From contig JAGBKC010000034.1 of the NCBI GenBank assembly GCA_017934115.1, positions 1 to 44,939 on the forward strand: 44,939 bases of DNA, read 5' to 3'. The position numbers were made by a program, and so were the translations under genes. Below are positions 9,394 through 17,807 of the stretch, one piece after another. This DNA is from Actinomycetaceae bacterium (GTDB lineage Bacteria > Actinomycetota > Actinomycetes > Actinomycetales > Actinomycetaceae). The notes beneath the pieces are model-generated. The model saw only the letters and a program-made list of their open reading frames with translations, did not search any database and was not told the DNA's origin. How positions within the stretch are numbered: position 1 is the stretch's first letter; each line of letters begins with the position of its first letter.

Positions 9394-10587
9394 CTATCCA
9401 TTCCACAATGGATTCAGAGCAAAATCTGATGGAAAATTACCCGAAATAAAATAGTTTTTCAAATCTTTCATAGTTATTCTTTCAACTTCTTTTCCTGTAC
9501 GTTCATCAACAACTCGCATATATGGATCGTCTTTTCCTTGATAATCAAAAACAAAAGAATAAATCAAACCACGAGCAACATAGGAACGAAACCACATATA
9601 TCGGATAGGGCTATCGGCAACAATCTCTTCAATTTTATCGCCTCGAAAAGAAGTGGCGCCCGTATGAATATTTGTACGAGCTAAAGTACCATCTCCACAA
9701 ACCCAATTAATATGCATATCATCTACTGAATATATCGCCCCTGATAAAAAATCAGACACGTAGATATCGTCTTCATTTTTTAATCTTATAAAGGTTCGTT
9801 CACCTTGTTTCATATCCCATATGTCCATACCAAGAACAGAGGAAGCATCACTCACCTCTTGACCTTCAACATCAGAATCAGGAGTAGCTAAGGAAACATA
9901 ATAACGATTATGAACACACGTAGAATATATGTCGCTTACAAGATTCGCTTCTTCAGGAAGTCCTTTCACCTTCTGAGGCGTTACGTGCAACGGTAATGCG
10001 CTTCCTTTTTCCACATCAAAACTTAGTAGTTCATCTGTGTCACTATTTAACTTTTTACCAATAGCAACTACTTTGTTATCGCACTCTACTAATACGGATC
10101 GCAAATAATAAGCGACAGTAAAAGTTTTCATAATATTTTCGTTATAAGCAAGAATTTCATATCCATATGAATCCCCCTCAACTCCCTTATTAAAAGCAGT
10201 AATATACATATCTCTATAAAAAAGAGACAGTCTATCTGCACGTGAAGCGTCTTTTTTTAATGTAACACTTTTGTTTTTTCCAACAAACGGAAGAAAATAT
10301 TCTTTTTCCACATCTGAATAAAAAATTCCTTTTTCGCTCCATACAATTGAAGCATCTTTAAATGCTTTAATGCTTACTGCATCATAAGTGCCATCTTTTT
10401 TCATAAAAATAATATTTCCAGATGCATTTATACTCCTTTCTGTTTCAACATCAGCAATATAAGCAACTGCAAAGTACTTCGATATATCGATAGAATCAAA
10501 GGTAGTGGTTTTTGGGGATCTTCCACTACATGAAGAAAGAAAAAATAGAAAAACTAACAAGAAAAAACTCAATATTTTTTTCAACAT
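9394..10587 (-). CDS. Secreted lipoprotein of a local paralogous family, copy A (intact), propeller-like
   Basis: 397 residues. Signal peptide MLKKILSFF... with lipobox LSSC, Cys at residue 20. The rest is beta-rich, with recurring short strands such as MDIWDMKQGERT, ARTNIHTGATS and MRVVDERTGKEVERI that suggest a WD-like or bladed fold; no named domain recognised. Copies B (13086-13799) and C (29858-31068) share the pattern, especially the C-terminal block 'DPY-RV-D-ksG-evERv' and the end 'GNLVlGSI'. It starts 22 bases after the stop of the NlpC/P60-like gene, as in copy C before the insertion. Probably anchored to the membrane outer face; function unknown. Confidence 0.75.
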   Translation of the reverse strand: MLKKILSFFLLVFLFFLSSCSGRSPKTTTFDSIDISKYFAVAYIADVETERSINASGNIIFMKKDGTYDAVSIKAFKDASIVWSEKGIFYSDVEKEYFLPFVGKNKSVTLKKDASRADRLSLFYRDMYITAFNKGVEGDSYGYEILAYNENIMKTFTVAYYLRSVLVECDNKVVAIGKKLNSDTDELLSFDVEKGSALPLHVTPQKVKGLPEEANLVSDIYSTCVHNRYYVSLATPDSDVEGQEVSDASSVLGMDIWDMKQGERTFIRLKNEDDIYVSDFLSGAIYSVDDMHINWVCGDGTLARTNIHTGATSFRGDKIEEIVADSPIRYMWFRSYVARGLIYSFVFDYQGKDDPYMRVVDERTGKEVERITMKDLKNYFISGNFPSDFALNPLWNG

Positions 10588-10609
10588 ACCACTACCTCGT
10601 TTTATCTTT

Positions 10610-11389
10610 TTAGCGAACTACTGCATATGTGACTGTCCATTTAGATCGCGTAAAATCTTTTGGATAGATACCATGCCCGCCATCACCATCTAAATCAATA
10701 CCTGTCGCATTTTTATATGCACTCCACACTAATTGAGAACAATTCATAGCACCACTTTCGGTTTTATTAAAAGCAAAATTATATTTATATGAACGACCTA
10801 TATATCCTCGAGCCCTTTTGACAGCAGCATTTCGTTTAGCTTGCGTTGTTTTCACATACATAATTTGCGTTCCACGAGCAACAGTTTTGAACTTCTTACC
10901 AATTTTAGAAACATAATGAACTTTTTTACCCGGACCTTCCGCTTCAATTATTTGTGTTTTCGTTGAATAAATTCCTGCATGCCCATGTTTAACTCCAGCT
11001 GTTGAGGAAGGAGAATAAAAAATATCTCCTGCCTGACGTGCAGTTACTAATTGAACATTTCCACCCCCTGAAGAACGTTCTTCACTAAAAAGAAAAACAT
11101 CTTTTTGCACATCAGCCACATCTTTATTATTTTCTTGCAAAACTGATTGAGCAATTACATGAGGAGAAACTCTCTTAGAATTAGCTTCTTCTTTAATGAG
11201 CTCATCAATTTCAGCATAGGTAACACCTGGATTACCATTAACTATCTGAACAACAAGATTATCATAAGAATCATTAGTAACAGTATCTGCCTTTGCAGGG
11301 GAGAAAACATAGAATCCTGTCATAAACAGAAAAGTAAGTAGAAAAAACATATAAAAAGTGGCTTTTAATCCATGAAAACGTTTTAACAT
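10610..11389 (-). CDS. Secreted permuted NlpC/P60-like (YiiX-type) papain-fold protein, copy A
   Basis: 259 residues with a signal peptide ending AKA|DTVTN at about residue 35. Residues about 130-259 match the permuted NlpC/P60 fold. The His-bearing strand GDIFYSPSS...KHGHAGIY comes before the Cys-bearing helix NCSQLVWSAYK, the reverse of ordinary NlpC/P60. The IIEAEGPGK strand lies between. A C-terminal GIDLDGDGG-GIYP motif follows. Such enzymes are thiol amidases or lipid/peptide hydrolases; the substrate is unknown. RBS AAAGG before the ATG. It heads a two-gene unit with lipoprotein copy A, preceded by a leader with five GACGAAGCA repeats. Copies B and C are each truncated at a different end. 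Confidence 0.75.
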   Translation of the reverse strand: MLKRFHGLKATFYMFFLLTFLFMTGFYVFSPAKADTVTNDSYDNLVVQIVNGNPGVTYAEIDELIKEEANSKRVSPHVIAQSVLQENNKDVADVQKDVFLFSEERSSGGGNVQLVTARQAGDIFYSPSSTAGVKHGHAGIYSTKTQIIEAEGPGKKVHYVSKIGKKFKTVARGTQIMYVKTTQAKRNAAVKRARGYIGRSYKYNFAFNKTESGAMNCSQLVWSAYKNATGIDLDGDGGHGIYPKDFTRSKWTVTYAVVR

Positions 11390-11500
11390 CTTCGCCTTTC
11401 ATTGCAAACAGAATAAGCTACTTGCCAGCATCACTGCTAAAGCTTATTGCCTATCGCCTAAACCTCATACCACTCCACATGCTCTCTCTACGAAAACGTA

Positions 11501-11545
11501 GACGAAGCAGACGAAGCAGACGAAGCAGACGAAGCAGACGAAGCA
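11501..11545 (-). repeat. Five tandem 9-bp repeats GACGAAGCA upstream of the copy A pair
   Basis: Units begin at 11501, 11510, 11519, 11528 and 11537, all identical, and are followed by AACTCTACAAA. The block ends 112 bases before the copy A start codon. Related arrays with the same right flank lie at 12832-12876 and 14465-14482, at nearly the same distance from their genes. The leader between array and gene is also related in all three. A shared regulatory region with variable repeat number is inferred. Confidence 0.9.
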
Positions 11546-11892
11546 ACTCTACAAAACATACGCCGCAAAAACACTGTTCCTGCGACTACCAAATTCTAAC
11601 ACAACCGACCAATACACACATGAAAACATAAAAATGCGGAATATATAAAAAAATAGAACTTCAATATCACAAACAACATCACTATAAGGATGTGTGCATC
11701 ATTATCTATATCCACATCAAACCAACACCACATAGTATTACTCTTAAAATCTAAAACGCGCCCTATCCGCATAATCTATATTTTGAAAAATACATATGTA
11801 TTTACCATCATGCAAAATATATTCATTTTCCCATAACATTTCACTAAACTAATACATCAGTTTTACATATACAATATTTGCTGCCAGAAAAC
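11546..11892. other. AT-rich intergenic stretch, no gene seen
   Basis: About 350 bases between the repeat array and the terminator at 11893. Strongly AT-rich with many short A and T runs; no open frame with a ribosome site, no hairpin of note. Confidence 0.5.
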
Positions 11893-11924
11893 AAAAAAGG
11901 GAGTTGGAGATTAACCAACTCCCT
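11893..11924 (-). terminator. Rho-independent terminator after the small membrane protein
   Basis: Ten-bp perfect stem AGGGAGTTGG / CCAACTCCCT (11898-11907 and 11915-11924), loop of 7, followed on the minus strand by TTTTTTGTTTT. Ends the 12719-11933 two-gene unit. Confidence 0.9.
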
Positions 11925-11932
11925 ATAATCTG

Positions 11933-12109
11933 TTATTTATCTTGATTTTTTTTCCAATAAAAAGCTAGTAGACCACTTGAAACAAAAGTAGCAGTGCTAG
12001 CAGGTAAAGATTCGCGCACAGTAGAACCAAAAAAAATCATCACTAAGCCTGCAACGCATCCACCAATCAAAGCGATCAATAAAATTATAACCGTATTTTT
12101 TAGACCCAT
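11933..12109 (-). CDS. Small membrane protein, 58 residues
   Basis: ATG at 12109, four bases after the stop of the glycine-zipper gene (TGA GCAA ATG), so translation is probably coupled. Two hydrophobic segments are visible: VIILLIALIGGCVAGLVMIF near the N-terminus and ATFVSSGLLAFYW near the C-terminus, ending KKNQDK. No family recognised. Size, topology and position straight after a secreted glycine-rich protein fit an immunity or accessory protein, but that is inference only. A strong terminator follows. Confidence 0.6.
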   Translation of the reverse strand: MGLKNTVIILLIALIGGCVAGLVMIFFGSTVRESLPASTATFVSSGLLAFYWKKNQDK

Positions 12110-12113
12110 TTGC

Positions 12114-12719
12114 TCACCAACACCATATCAAAGATCCAATACCTGCAGAAATAGTACCTGTAACACTACCGACACCAGCACCAGGAACGCAACCTGCACC
12201 TCCAAAAAATGCCCCAGTTACACATCCTGCAGCAGCACCTCCAAGCAAGCCGCCAGCAGTATTTTTACCTACACACCTCCAATAACCTCGCTCTTCAAAA
12301 GTAGAAATAGGATTTTGCTCTACATTATATTTAATATACAAAGTAGTTTTTCCTATAGGAACAAAACGAAAAGCAGCCTTTCCTCCATTTTTCATTTCAA
12401 AATCTTGAGAAATAACTTCAAGAACGTTACCTTGCGTATCTAAAATTAAAAAATCATTCCCATTTTTTTGAAAATATCCATGTTTTACAGTTAGCTTTAT
12501 AGTAGACGACCCCATTGTTGTTGCTCTATAAGATGTTCTGAATAACGAAGATCCCAAAGCATTGGTTTGATTATCTTGCGATGATTCTATAACCTGTACT
12601 TCTTCATACTGATCTGCTTTTACACTAGTTACACTTGCCAGAGAAATCGCAACAACGAATAATATTACGAACAAAAAACGTAATTTTCCCCTAAATATCT
12701 TCATCATACTTCTTTTCAT
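12114..12719 (-). CDS. Secreted protein with C-terminal glycine-zipper segment
   Basis: About 200 residues. Starts at 12743, 12719 or 12704 are possible in one frame; 12719 or 12704 fit the signal peptide best (basic MKIFRGK, hydrophobic core, cleavage near SVKA|DQYEE). The middle is beta-rich (STIKLTVKHGYF, DFLILDTQGN, GKAAFRFVPIGKTTLYIKY). The last 50 residues are a Gly/Ala zipper with GGLLGG, GAAAGC, GGAGC and GVGS repeats, ending IWCW, with four Cys overall. Glycine zippers insert in or pack against membranes, as in some bacteriocins and pore-forming proteins. The preceding leader matches those of the NlpC/P60-like genes. Function not known. Confidence 0.65.
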   Translation of the reverse strand: MKRSMMKIFRGKLRFLFVILFVVAISLASVTSVKADQYEEVQVIESSQDNQTNALGSSLFRTSYRATTMGSSTIKLTVKHGYFQKNGNDFLILDTQGNVLEVISQDFEMKNGGKAAFRFVPIGKTTLYIKYNVEQNPISTFEERGYWRCVGKNTAGGLLGGAAAGCVTGAFFGGAGCVPGAGVGSVTGTISAGIGSLIWCW

Positions 12720-12831
12720 TATACGAAAAACAATATGAGCCACTTGCCAACATTACTGCCGCAACCCACATTGCTCTCTACTTTTATCAACTTTCTGCTT
12801 ACGCTTTATCTCGATATCTACACACAAAGCA

Positions 12832-12876
12832 GACAAAGCAGACAAAGCAGACAAAGCAGACAAAGCAGACAAAGCA
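12832..12876 (-). repeat. Five tandem 9-bp repeats GACAAAGCA upstream of the glycine-zipper gene
   Basis: Units begin at 12832, 12841, 12850, 12859 and 12868, with a partial unit (CACAAAGCA) just before, and the same right flank AACTCTACAA as the 11501 array. The sequence differs by one base per unit (GACAAAGCA against GACGAAGCA) yet is uniform inside the array, which points to concerted change or recent expansion. Confidence 0.9.
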
Positions 12877-13085
12877 ACTCTACAAGCCAGTCACACATCA
12901 ATGCTATGACCATTAGAAATGTTAACTCACCACTTCACTTAAACTCAAACACTTTCACTGAATATGGTGTACACCATATCCTTAAAACACTGCACTTGCC
13001 ACACGTCAATTAATAAAAGAATCAAACAGTTCGAAATACAATGTTTAGCAACATGATAAAGGCAGACAGATATTAAATTTTTTTT

Positions 13086-13799
13086 CTATTCATCAAAAGG
13101 AGTGACAGCAATACTTCCAGAAACAAGATTTCCTTGCATTGCACTGTAAAACCCTAGAATATATACACGTTCTACTTCATTACCACTTTTCATATCAAGA
13201 ACTCTGATATATGGATCTTCCTTGTGGTTAGAATCTTCTACATACTGATATATTTTTCCATTGCTGTAATATTCAGAAAAATTGTAACGATACGAGGTAT
13301 GCATATCTATTTTTTCCAAGGAATCACTTATCATGTTTGCAATCCCTGTATTCATATCAATATGAACAATTGCACCCTGATCAGCTGTAGCATACAAAAT
13401 ACCATCTTCAACACTCCAAAGTTTTAGTAAGCCAAAATTAAAATTTCCCGTATTAACTAATTGCCCATATTCATTCACTACCGGAAACACATCTCGTTTT
13501 CCAGTAACAATATCCCACACATTAATAATCATATAAGGAATTCCATCATCATATTCCCGCGATTCACCAACAGTAAAACCAACCAGCTTATTATCAACAC
13601 ATGTATAACGATCATCAACAGAACTAAACATATACATTTTCTCGTCTTTTATACCATCAACAGTGTCGCGCATAAGAACATCACTTGTGCAGTCTGCGTA
13701 AATTTCGCGCAATTCAACCATGTTATCTTCTTTAGAATTATTGATATTTAATCCACCATTTTCAAACGCCCTATGTATTTTAATGACTGCTGAGCTGTC
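13086..13799 (-). pseudogene. 3' remnant of the propeller-like lipoprotein, copy B
   Basis: About 237 residues of open frame, of which the last 211 follow an ATG at 13721. They correspond to the C-terminal half of the family: ELREIYADC, NVWDIVTGKRDVFPV, GAIVHIDMNTG, DPYIRVLDMKSGNEVERVY, GNLVSGSI. The signal peptide and the first half are missing. Frame stays open upstream to a TAG at 13800-13802, next to the broken end of NlpC/P60-like copy B. The simplest reading is one deletion that removed the 3' end of that gene together with the 5' half of this one. An internally started cytoplasmic product is possible but unlikely to be functional. Confidence 0.7.
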
Positions 13800-13813
13800 C
13801 TATTTCTTTTTAC

Positions 13814-14347
13814 TTATGTTGTACGAACTTCCATAATTTCTGTACCACTATGCACAGTTAAATCTCTATTTGTGATTCCAATATTTCGAGATTTCCCTTT
13901 ACCAGGCGCTTCCACAATAGATGTCACAGAAGCATAGATGCCTACATGCCCAAAACGATGAACAGCAACTTTCGCACCTTTAGGATCGTAAGAAATATCG
14001 CCTCGTTTTGCAGAATATAATTTTTTATCAGCCAACTTCGAAGAAGAGCGAACAGCAATATCTCCATCTTCTTCGGTGACATGCTCGCGAGCCTGAGTTA
14101 GTATTTCTTGTGCTACACTAAATTTAGAAAGATTGTTTGCATGAGCTTCATCGCGAATCATTTCATCTGTTTCAGCATACGAACTGCCATACAAAAAGCT
14201 TATACTTTTTAGTGTATTTTCATATGAATCTTTTTCTTCTACGTCTGCTTGTGCAGTGGGAAAAATATAAAAAAGCAATCCTGAAAATATTGTAAATACA
14301 CTAGTAAAAACGATAATCAATTTTCGCATACGAACATACTTCTTCAT
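13814..14347 (-). pseudogene. Permuted NlpC/P60-like protein, copy B, C-terminally truncated
   Basis: 177 residues from the ATG at 14347 (RBS GAAAGGCAGAAA, like copy A). Signal peptide MKKYVRMRK... ends near AQA|DVEE. The His strand (GDISYDP...HRFGHVGIY) and the IVEAPGKGK strand are kept, but the protein stops after TEIMEVRTT. The Cys helix NCSQLVW and the last 70 residues found in copies A and C are therefore lost. Without the Cys it cannot be a thiol hydrolase. Lies directly before lipoprotein remnant B. Confidence 0.7.
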
Positions 14348-14464
14348 TTTCTGCCTTTCATATAGAACAAATGAGCCACTTTGCCAAGCACCACTGCCAT
14401 AGCCCATATTGCTCACCGTTCAGCACTTCACCCATATCGCACTCTACAATCCACGCATAACGCA

Positions 14465-14482
14465 GACGAAGCAGACGAAGCA
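14465..14482 (-). repeat. Two tandem 9-bp repeats GACGAAGCA upstream of copy B
   Basis: Units at 14465 and 14474, then AACTCTACAAA as at the other two arrays. It lies 118 bases before the copy B start codon. Only two units here against five in the other leaders. Confidence 0.85.
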
Positions 14483-14604
14483 ACTCTACAAACCAATCAC
14501 AAGCACCTCTCATGATTATTAAAAATCTTAAAATAACAACCAGCATAAAAACAACTTCACCATAAAATGGCATGCACATCACAAAAGAGAATCATGTGAA
14601 ACCA

Positions 14605-15444
14605 TTATTTGTGCGCACGTTTAGATTGGTACACAGATACATATGAGACAAATTGATTCGATGACTTTTCTGATTCACGCCAATCAGCCAACGAGATAAT
14701 ATCAGCTTGAATTCCGTAATGGGCATCAATATAACGAATAAGAAAATCAAGAGATTGAAGTTGCGCTTCGGTATATTCTTTCCCTTCACGATGAACAAGG
14801 CCAATGCCTACAGAATACGCATCCATGCCAGCATCTGGAACAGAAGAAGAACGCGAATCTCGAGAATCATTTTTCACGTGAAACTTTTCGTTTGCTCCCT
14901 TAGTTCCATTATTACTATGATGAGCAATTGCGTCCATATTAACAGCTTGAACAACATAACCATCATCACCAATAAGAAAATGGGTAGCAAAATCTGAGGA
15001 GGTTTTTGTCCAATTCCCTACAATTTCTTCACTACTTTTCACGGTATTGATATCTTGAACAACGATATATTTATGATATTCAGCAGCATTTTTTTGCCCG
15101 TGTTCCAAGGCACTCGAAGTGCGCACACCAATATTTAACTGAGTACGTAACGCTTGGGCATACTCATTTTCTTGCAAAGATATAGGGGCCGCAGTTGCAC
15201 TGGCACTTGGAACACCAAAAGAAGATTCTGAAGGAGCAGGCCGCGGAATAAATTCATCAGGAATTTCTGTATTTTGTGCCTGTGCATTCGCTTGTTCATT
15301 CGAACCTGCAATAACAGAATACTCTTTAGTGCCTTGCGAATCTTTCAAGATAAAAGATGCAATAAAAGCTGCAACCATAAACACCGAAAAAAAGCTTATG
15401 ATGCCAAGCGAAAGATACTGTTTGTAATTATGTTTTTCCTGCAT
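14605..15444 (-). CDS. Membrane-anchored Amidase_2-like protein, probably catalytically inactive
   Basis: 279 residues from the ATG at 15444, one base after the pgm stop (TAA C ATG); a GTG or ATG inside pgm is less likely. One N-terminal membrane helix (ISFFSVFMVAAFIASFIL), a Ser/Ala/Pro-rich linker to about residue 85, then an N-acetylmuramoyl-L-alanine amidase-like domain. Its motifs are YHKYIVVQDIN, ATHFLIGDDGYVVQ, IAHHSNNG, GMDAYSVGIGLV and IRYIDAHYGI. In active members the first motif reads V-x-H-D and the last continues with a His zinc ligand; here they are VVQD and ISLADW. Two ligands appear lost, so a wall-binding role is more likely than hydrolysis. Coupled to pgm. Confidence 0.7.
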   Translation of the reverse strand: MQEKHNYKQYLSLGIISFFSVFMVAAFIASFILKDSQGTKEYSVIAGSNEQANAQAQNTEIPDEFIPRPAPSESSFGVPSASATAAPISLQENEYAQALRTQLNIGVRTSSALEHGQKNAAEYHKYIVVQDINTVKSSEEIVGNWTKTSSDFATHFLIGDDGYVVQAVNMDAIAHHSNNGTKGANEKFHVKNDSRDSRSSSVPDAGMDAYSVGIGLVHREGKEYTEAQLQSLDFLIRYIDAHYGIQADIISLADWRESEKSSNQFVSYVSVYQSKRAHK

Positions 15445-15445
15445 G

Positions 15446-17110
15446 TTATGCCTGACGTACAATCAAATCAACCATATCTTGCGCTTCAGCCTGAACGCGT
15501 TTCAAGTGTTCAGATCCCTGAAATGATTCTGCATAAATCTTATACACATTTTCTGTACCAGATGGTCGAGCAGCAAACCATGCATCTTCAGTTTCCACCT
15601 TCACACCACCAATCGCTTGCCCATTACCCGAGGCAACAGTCGAAGAATGCACAATATCATTACCGGCCAAGGTTGTTTGCGTTAAAACACCAGCATCTAA
15701 AGATTTCAAAAGTTTCTTTTGCACTGGAGTTGCAGGCGCATCTATTCGAGCATAGGCACTTTCGCCATATTTTTCCACAAGATTCATATAATACTGTGAT
15801 GGAGATATGCCTTGTGTGGCAATGATTTCACTGGCTAAAAGATCCATAATGATACCATCTTTATCCGTTGACCACACCGAACCATCAAAGCGCTGAAAAG
15901 AAGCTCCAGCACTTTCTTCACCACCAAAAGCCAAATCACCTTTAAGCAAACCATCCACAAACCACTTAAAACCAACGGGAACTTCATACAAGGAACGCCC
16001 AAGGCCTGCTACAACACGATCAATGAGCGAAGAGGAAACAAGAGTTTTTCCTATGCCCATTTTTTCCTTCCATTGAAGACGATGACGCACAAGATAATCA
16101 ATCGCCACAGCCAAATAATGATTCGGATTCATCAATCCATCTACAGTAACGATGCCATGGCGATCCGAATCTGGATCATTACCAGTAGCGATATCAAAAT
16201 TTCCTAATTCCATTTGCTTTACAAGGCCGCTCATAGCATAAACTGACGAACAATCCATACGGATCTTTCCATCATGATCGAGAGGCATAAAGGCAAATCG
16301 AGGGTCAACACTATTATTGACAACTTCTATATTCAAAGCATAACGCTCAGCAATCGCTCCCCAATAATCAAGAGACGCGCCCCCCAAAGGATCAGCACCA
16401 ATACGCACTGATGACGAAGCAATAGCCTCCATATCACACACATCAGAAAGCTGCTCAACATAATTCTTCAAGAAATCAAATCCATGGACATGATCACACG
16501 TACACGCTTTTTCATAAGGAATGCGTTTAACTGACTTCCATTGCCCTGTAATCAATAATTCGTTAGCGTGCTTAGCGATAGCGCTTGTTGCATCCACGTC
16601 AGCCGGACCACCTGTCGGTGCATTGTACTTAAATCCGCCATCGCGCGGAGGATTATGAGATGGAGTAATAACGATGCCGTCAGCACAATCACCTTCAGTG
16701 CGCACTTTTCCTGGCGCGCCATTCGCATTGAGAATAGCAACAGACACCGCAGGCGTTGGCGTATAAGAATTGCGCGCGTCAATATAGACACGAACATCAT
16801 GAGCAGCTAAAACTTCAACCGCAGTGCGCTCGGCAGGCAAAGAAAGCGCATGCGTATCGCGCCCTATAAATAGCGGACCAACAATACCTTGAGATGTACG
16901 GTACTCAATAATAGCTTTTGTAATTGCAATGATATGAGCTTCATTAAAAGCATAATCAAGGGAACTTCCGCGATGGCCAGATGTACCAAAAACAACAGAT
17001 TGTTCTTCAATAGACGCATCAGGAACGTAAGAATAATATGCATCTATCAGCGCATCGACATTAATGAGCTGAGATGGAAGAGCCTGCATTCCTGCACGTT
17101 CATGAGCCAT
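15446..17110 (-). CDS. pgm: Phosphoglucomutase (alpha-D-glucose phosphate-specific)
   Basis: 554 residues from the ATG at 17110 (MAHERAG); an in-frame ATG at 17152 would add 14 unlikely residues. Typical bacterial Pgm features: VVFGTSGHRG near residue 40, the phosphoserine loop TPSHNPP with Ser at about 151, the metal loop DPDSDRHG, the sugar-binding GGEESAGAS segment and the phosphate-binding RPSGTENVYK at the C-terminus. It interconverts glucose-1- and glucose-6-phosphate in the cytoplasm, feeding glycogen and cell-wall sugar nucleotides. Followed directly by the amidase-like gene. Confidence 0.93.
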   Translation of the reverse strand: MAHERAGMQALPSQLINVDALIDAYYSYVPDASIEEQSVVFGTSGHRGSSLDYAFNEAHIIAITKAIIEYRTSQGIVGPLFIGRDTHALSLPAERTAVEVLAAHDVRVYIDARNSYTPTPAVSVAILNANGAPGKVRTEGDCADGIVITPSHNPPRDGGFKYNAPTGGPADVDATSAIAKHANELLITGQWKSVKRIPYEKACTCDHVHGFDFLKNYVEQLSDVCDMEAIASSSVRIGADPLGGASLDYWGAIAERYALNIEVVNNSVDPRFAFMPLDHDGKIRMDCSSVYAMSGLVKQMELGNFDIATGNDPDSDRHGIVTVDGLMNPNHYLAVAIDYLVRHRLQWKEKMGIGKTLVSSSLIDRVVAGLGRSLYEVPVGFKWFVDGLLKGDLAFGGEESAGASFQRFDGSVWSTDKDGIIMDLLASEIIATQGISPSQYYMNLVEKYGESAYARIDAPATPVQKKLLKSLDAGVLTQTTLAGNDIVHSSTVASGNGQAIGGVKVETEDAWFAARPSGTENVYKIYAESFQGSEHLKRVQAEAQDMVDLIVRQA

Positions 17111-17270
17111 AATCACACTTTCTTTGTTTCTTTTAGGCACACTTATTTTCACATGCCTTTCATCTAACTATACAGCCCATGGCAAACGCAAACAGGTTGA
17201 ACAGAAATCACCACAGTATCTCAGTAAGCATTGACGAAAACTATCCTAAAATTTCCTTAAGCTCAGCTCA

Positions 17271-17798
17271 TCAATATGAGCGATTCCACCACAAGGGCGC
17301 CCACACAACCATTTCATGCGAAGATGATGAACAATCACTTTCTTCTTGCATTGGTGCAGAATAGACTTCAGAAGATGCTCGGTTGCGGCGCAAAAACTCA
17401 CGCAATTGCATATGCCCATCAGCCATAAACATATCACCATCAACACCAGCAGCAAAAACACGATTTTCACGCAACCGTTCTTCTTCTCTCTCTTGCTGGA
17501 ACTGCTCAATTTGCGAACGCAAGCGCTTCACTTGCGATCTCAAGCGAGTCACTTCATCTTGGAGTTCAAAAATACGTGCAATTCCAGCTAGAGAAACACC
17601 TTCTTCTTGGCTCAAACGTTGAATTTCCTGAAGACGTTCAACATCGGCTAAAGAATAACGACGTCCACCACCACGAGTGCGAGTAGCAACCACAAGACCT
17701 AAGCGATCATATTGACGCACCGTTTGCGGATGAATACCAGCGAGCTCAGCAGCAACCGAAACAGTAAAGAGCGCGGAATCCCGTTTTACTCCAGCCAT
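17271..17798 (-). CDS. hspR: HspR, MerR-family heat-shock repressor
   Basis: 175 residues. Winged-helix MerR domain at the N-terminus (FTVSVAAELAGIHPQTVRQYDRLGLVVATRTRGGGRRYS) followed by a coiled coil of Arg/Glu/Gln repeats (RLRSQVKRLRSQIEQFQQ) and a longer, low-complexity C-terminal tail than most HspR. Last gene of dnaK-grpE-dnaJ-hspR, nine bases after dnaJ, the classic actinobacterial arrangement. In that group HspR with DnaK as co-repressor binds the HAIR sequence, which is present upstream of dnaK at 21437-21457. Confidence 0.9.
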   Translation of the reverse strand: MAGVKRDSALFTVSVAAELAGIHPQTVRQYDRLGLVVATRTRGGGRRYSLADVERLQEIQRLSQEEGVSLAGIARIFELQDEVTRLRSQVKRLRSQIEQFQQEREEERLRENRVFAAGVDGDMFMADGHMQLREFLRRNRASSEVYSAPMQEESDCSSSSHEMVVWAPLWWNRSY

Positions 17799-17807
17799 GA
17801 CAAATGC

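Noticed and set aside
11501..14482. CRISPR-like arrays
   Set aside because: Units are 9 bp in direct tandem with no spacers, and there are no cas genes.
11422..14582. Small proteins with Leu-Leu-Arg or Arg-Arg-Ser repeats
   Set aside because: These are only translations of the 9-bp tandem repeats; they lack ribosome sites and lie in regulatory leaders.
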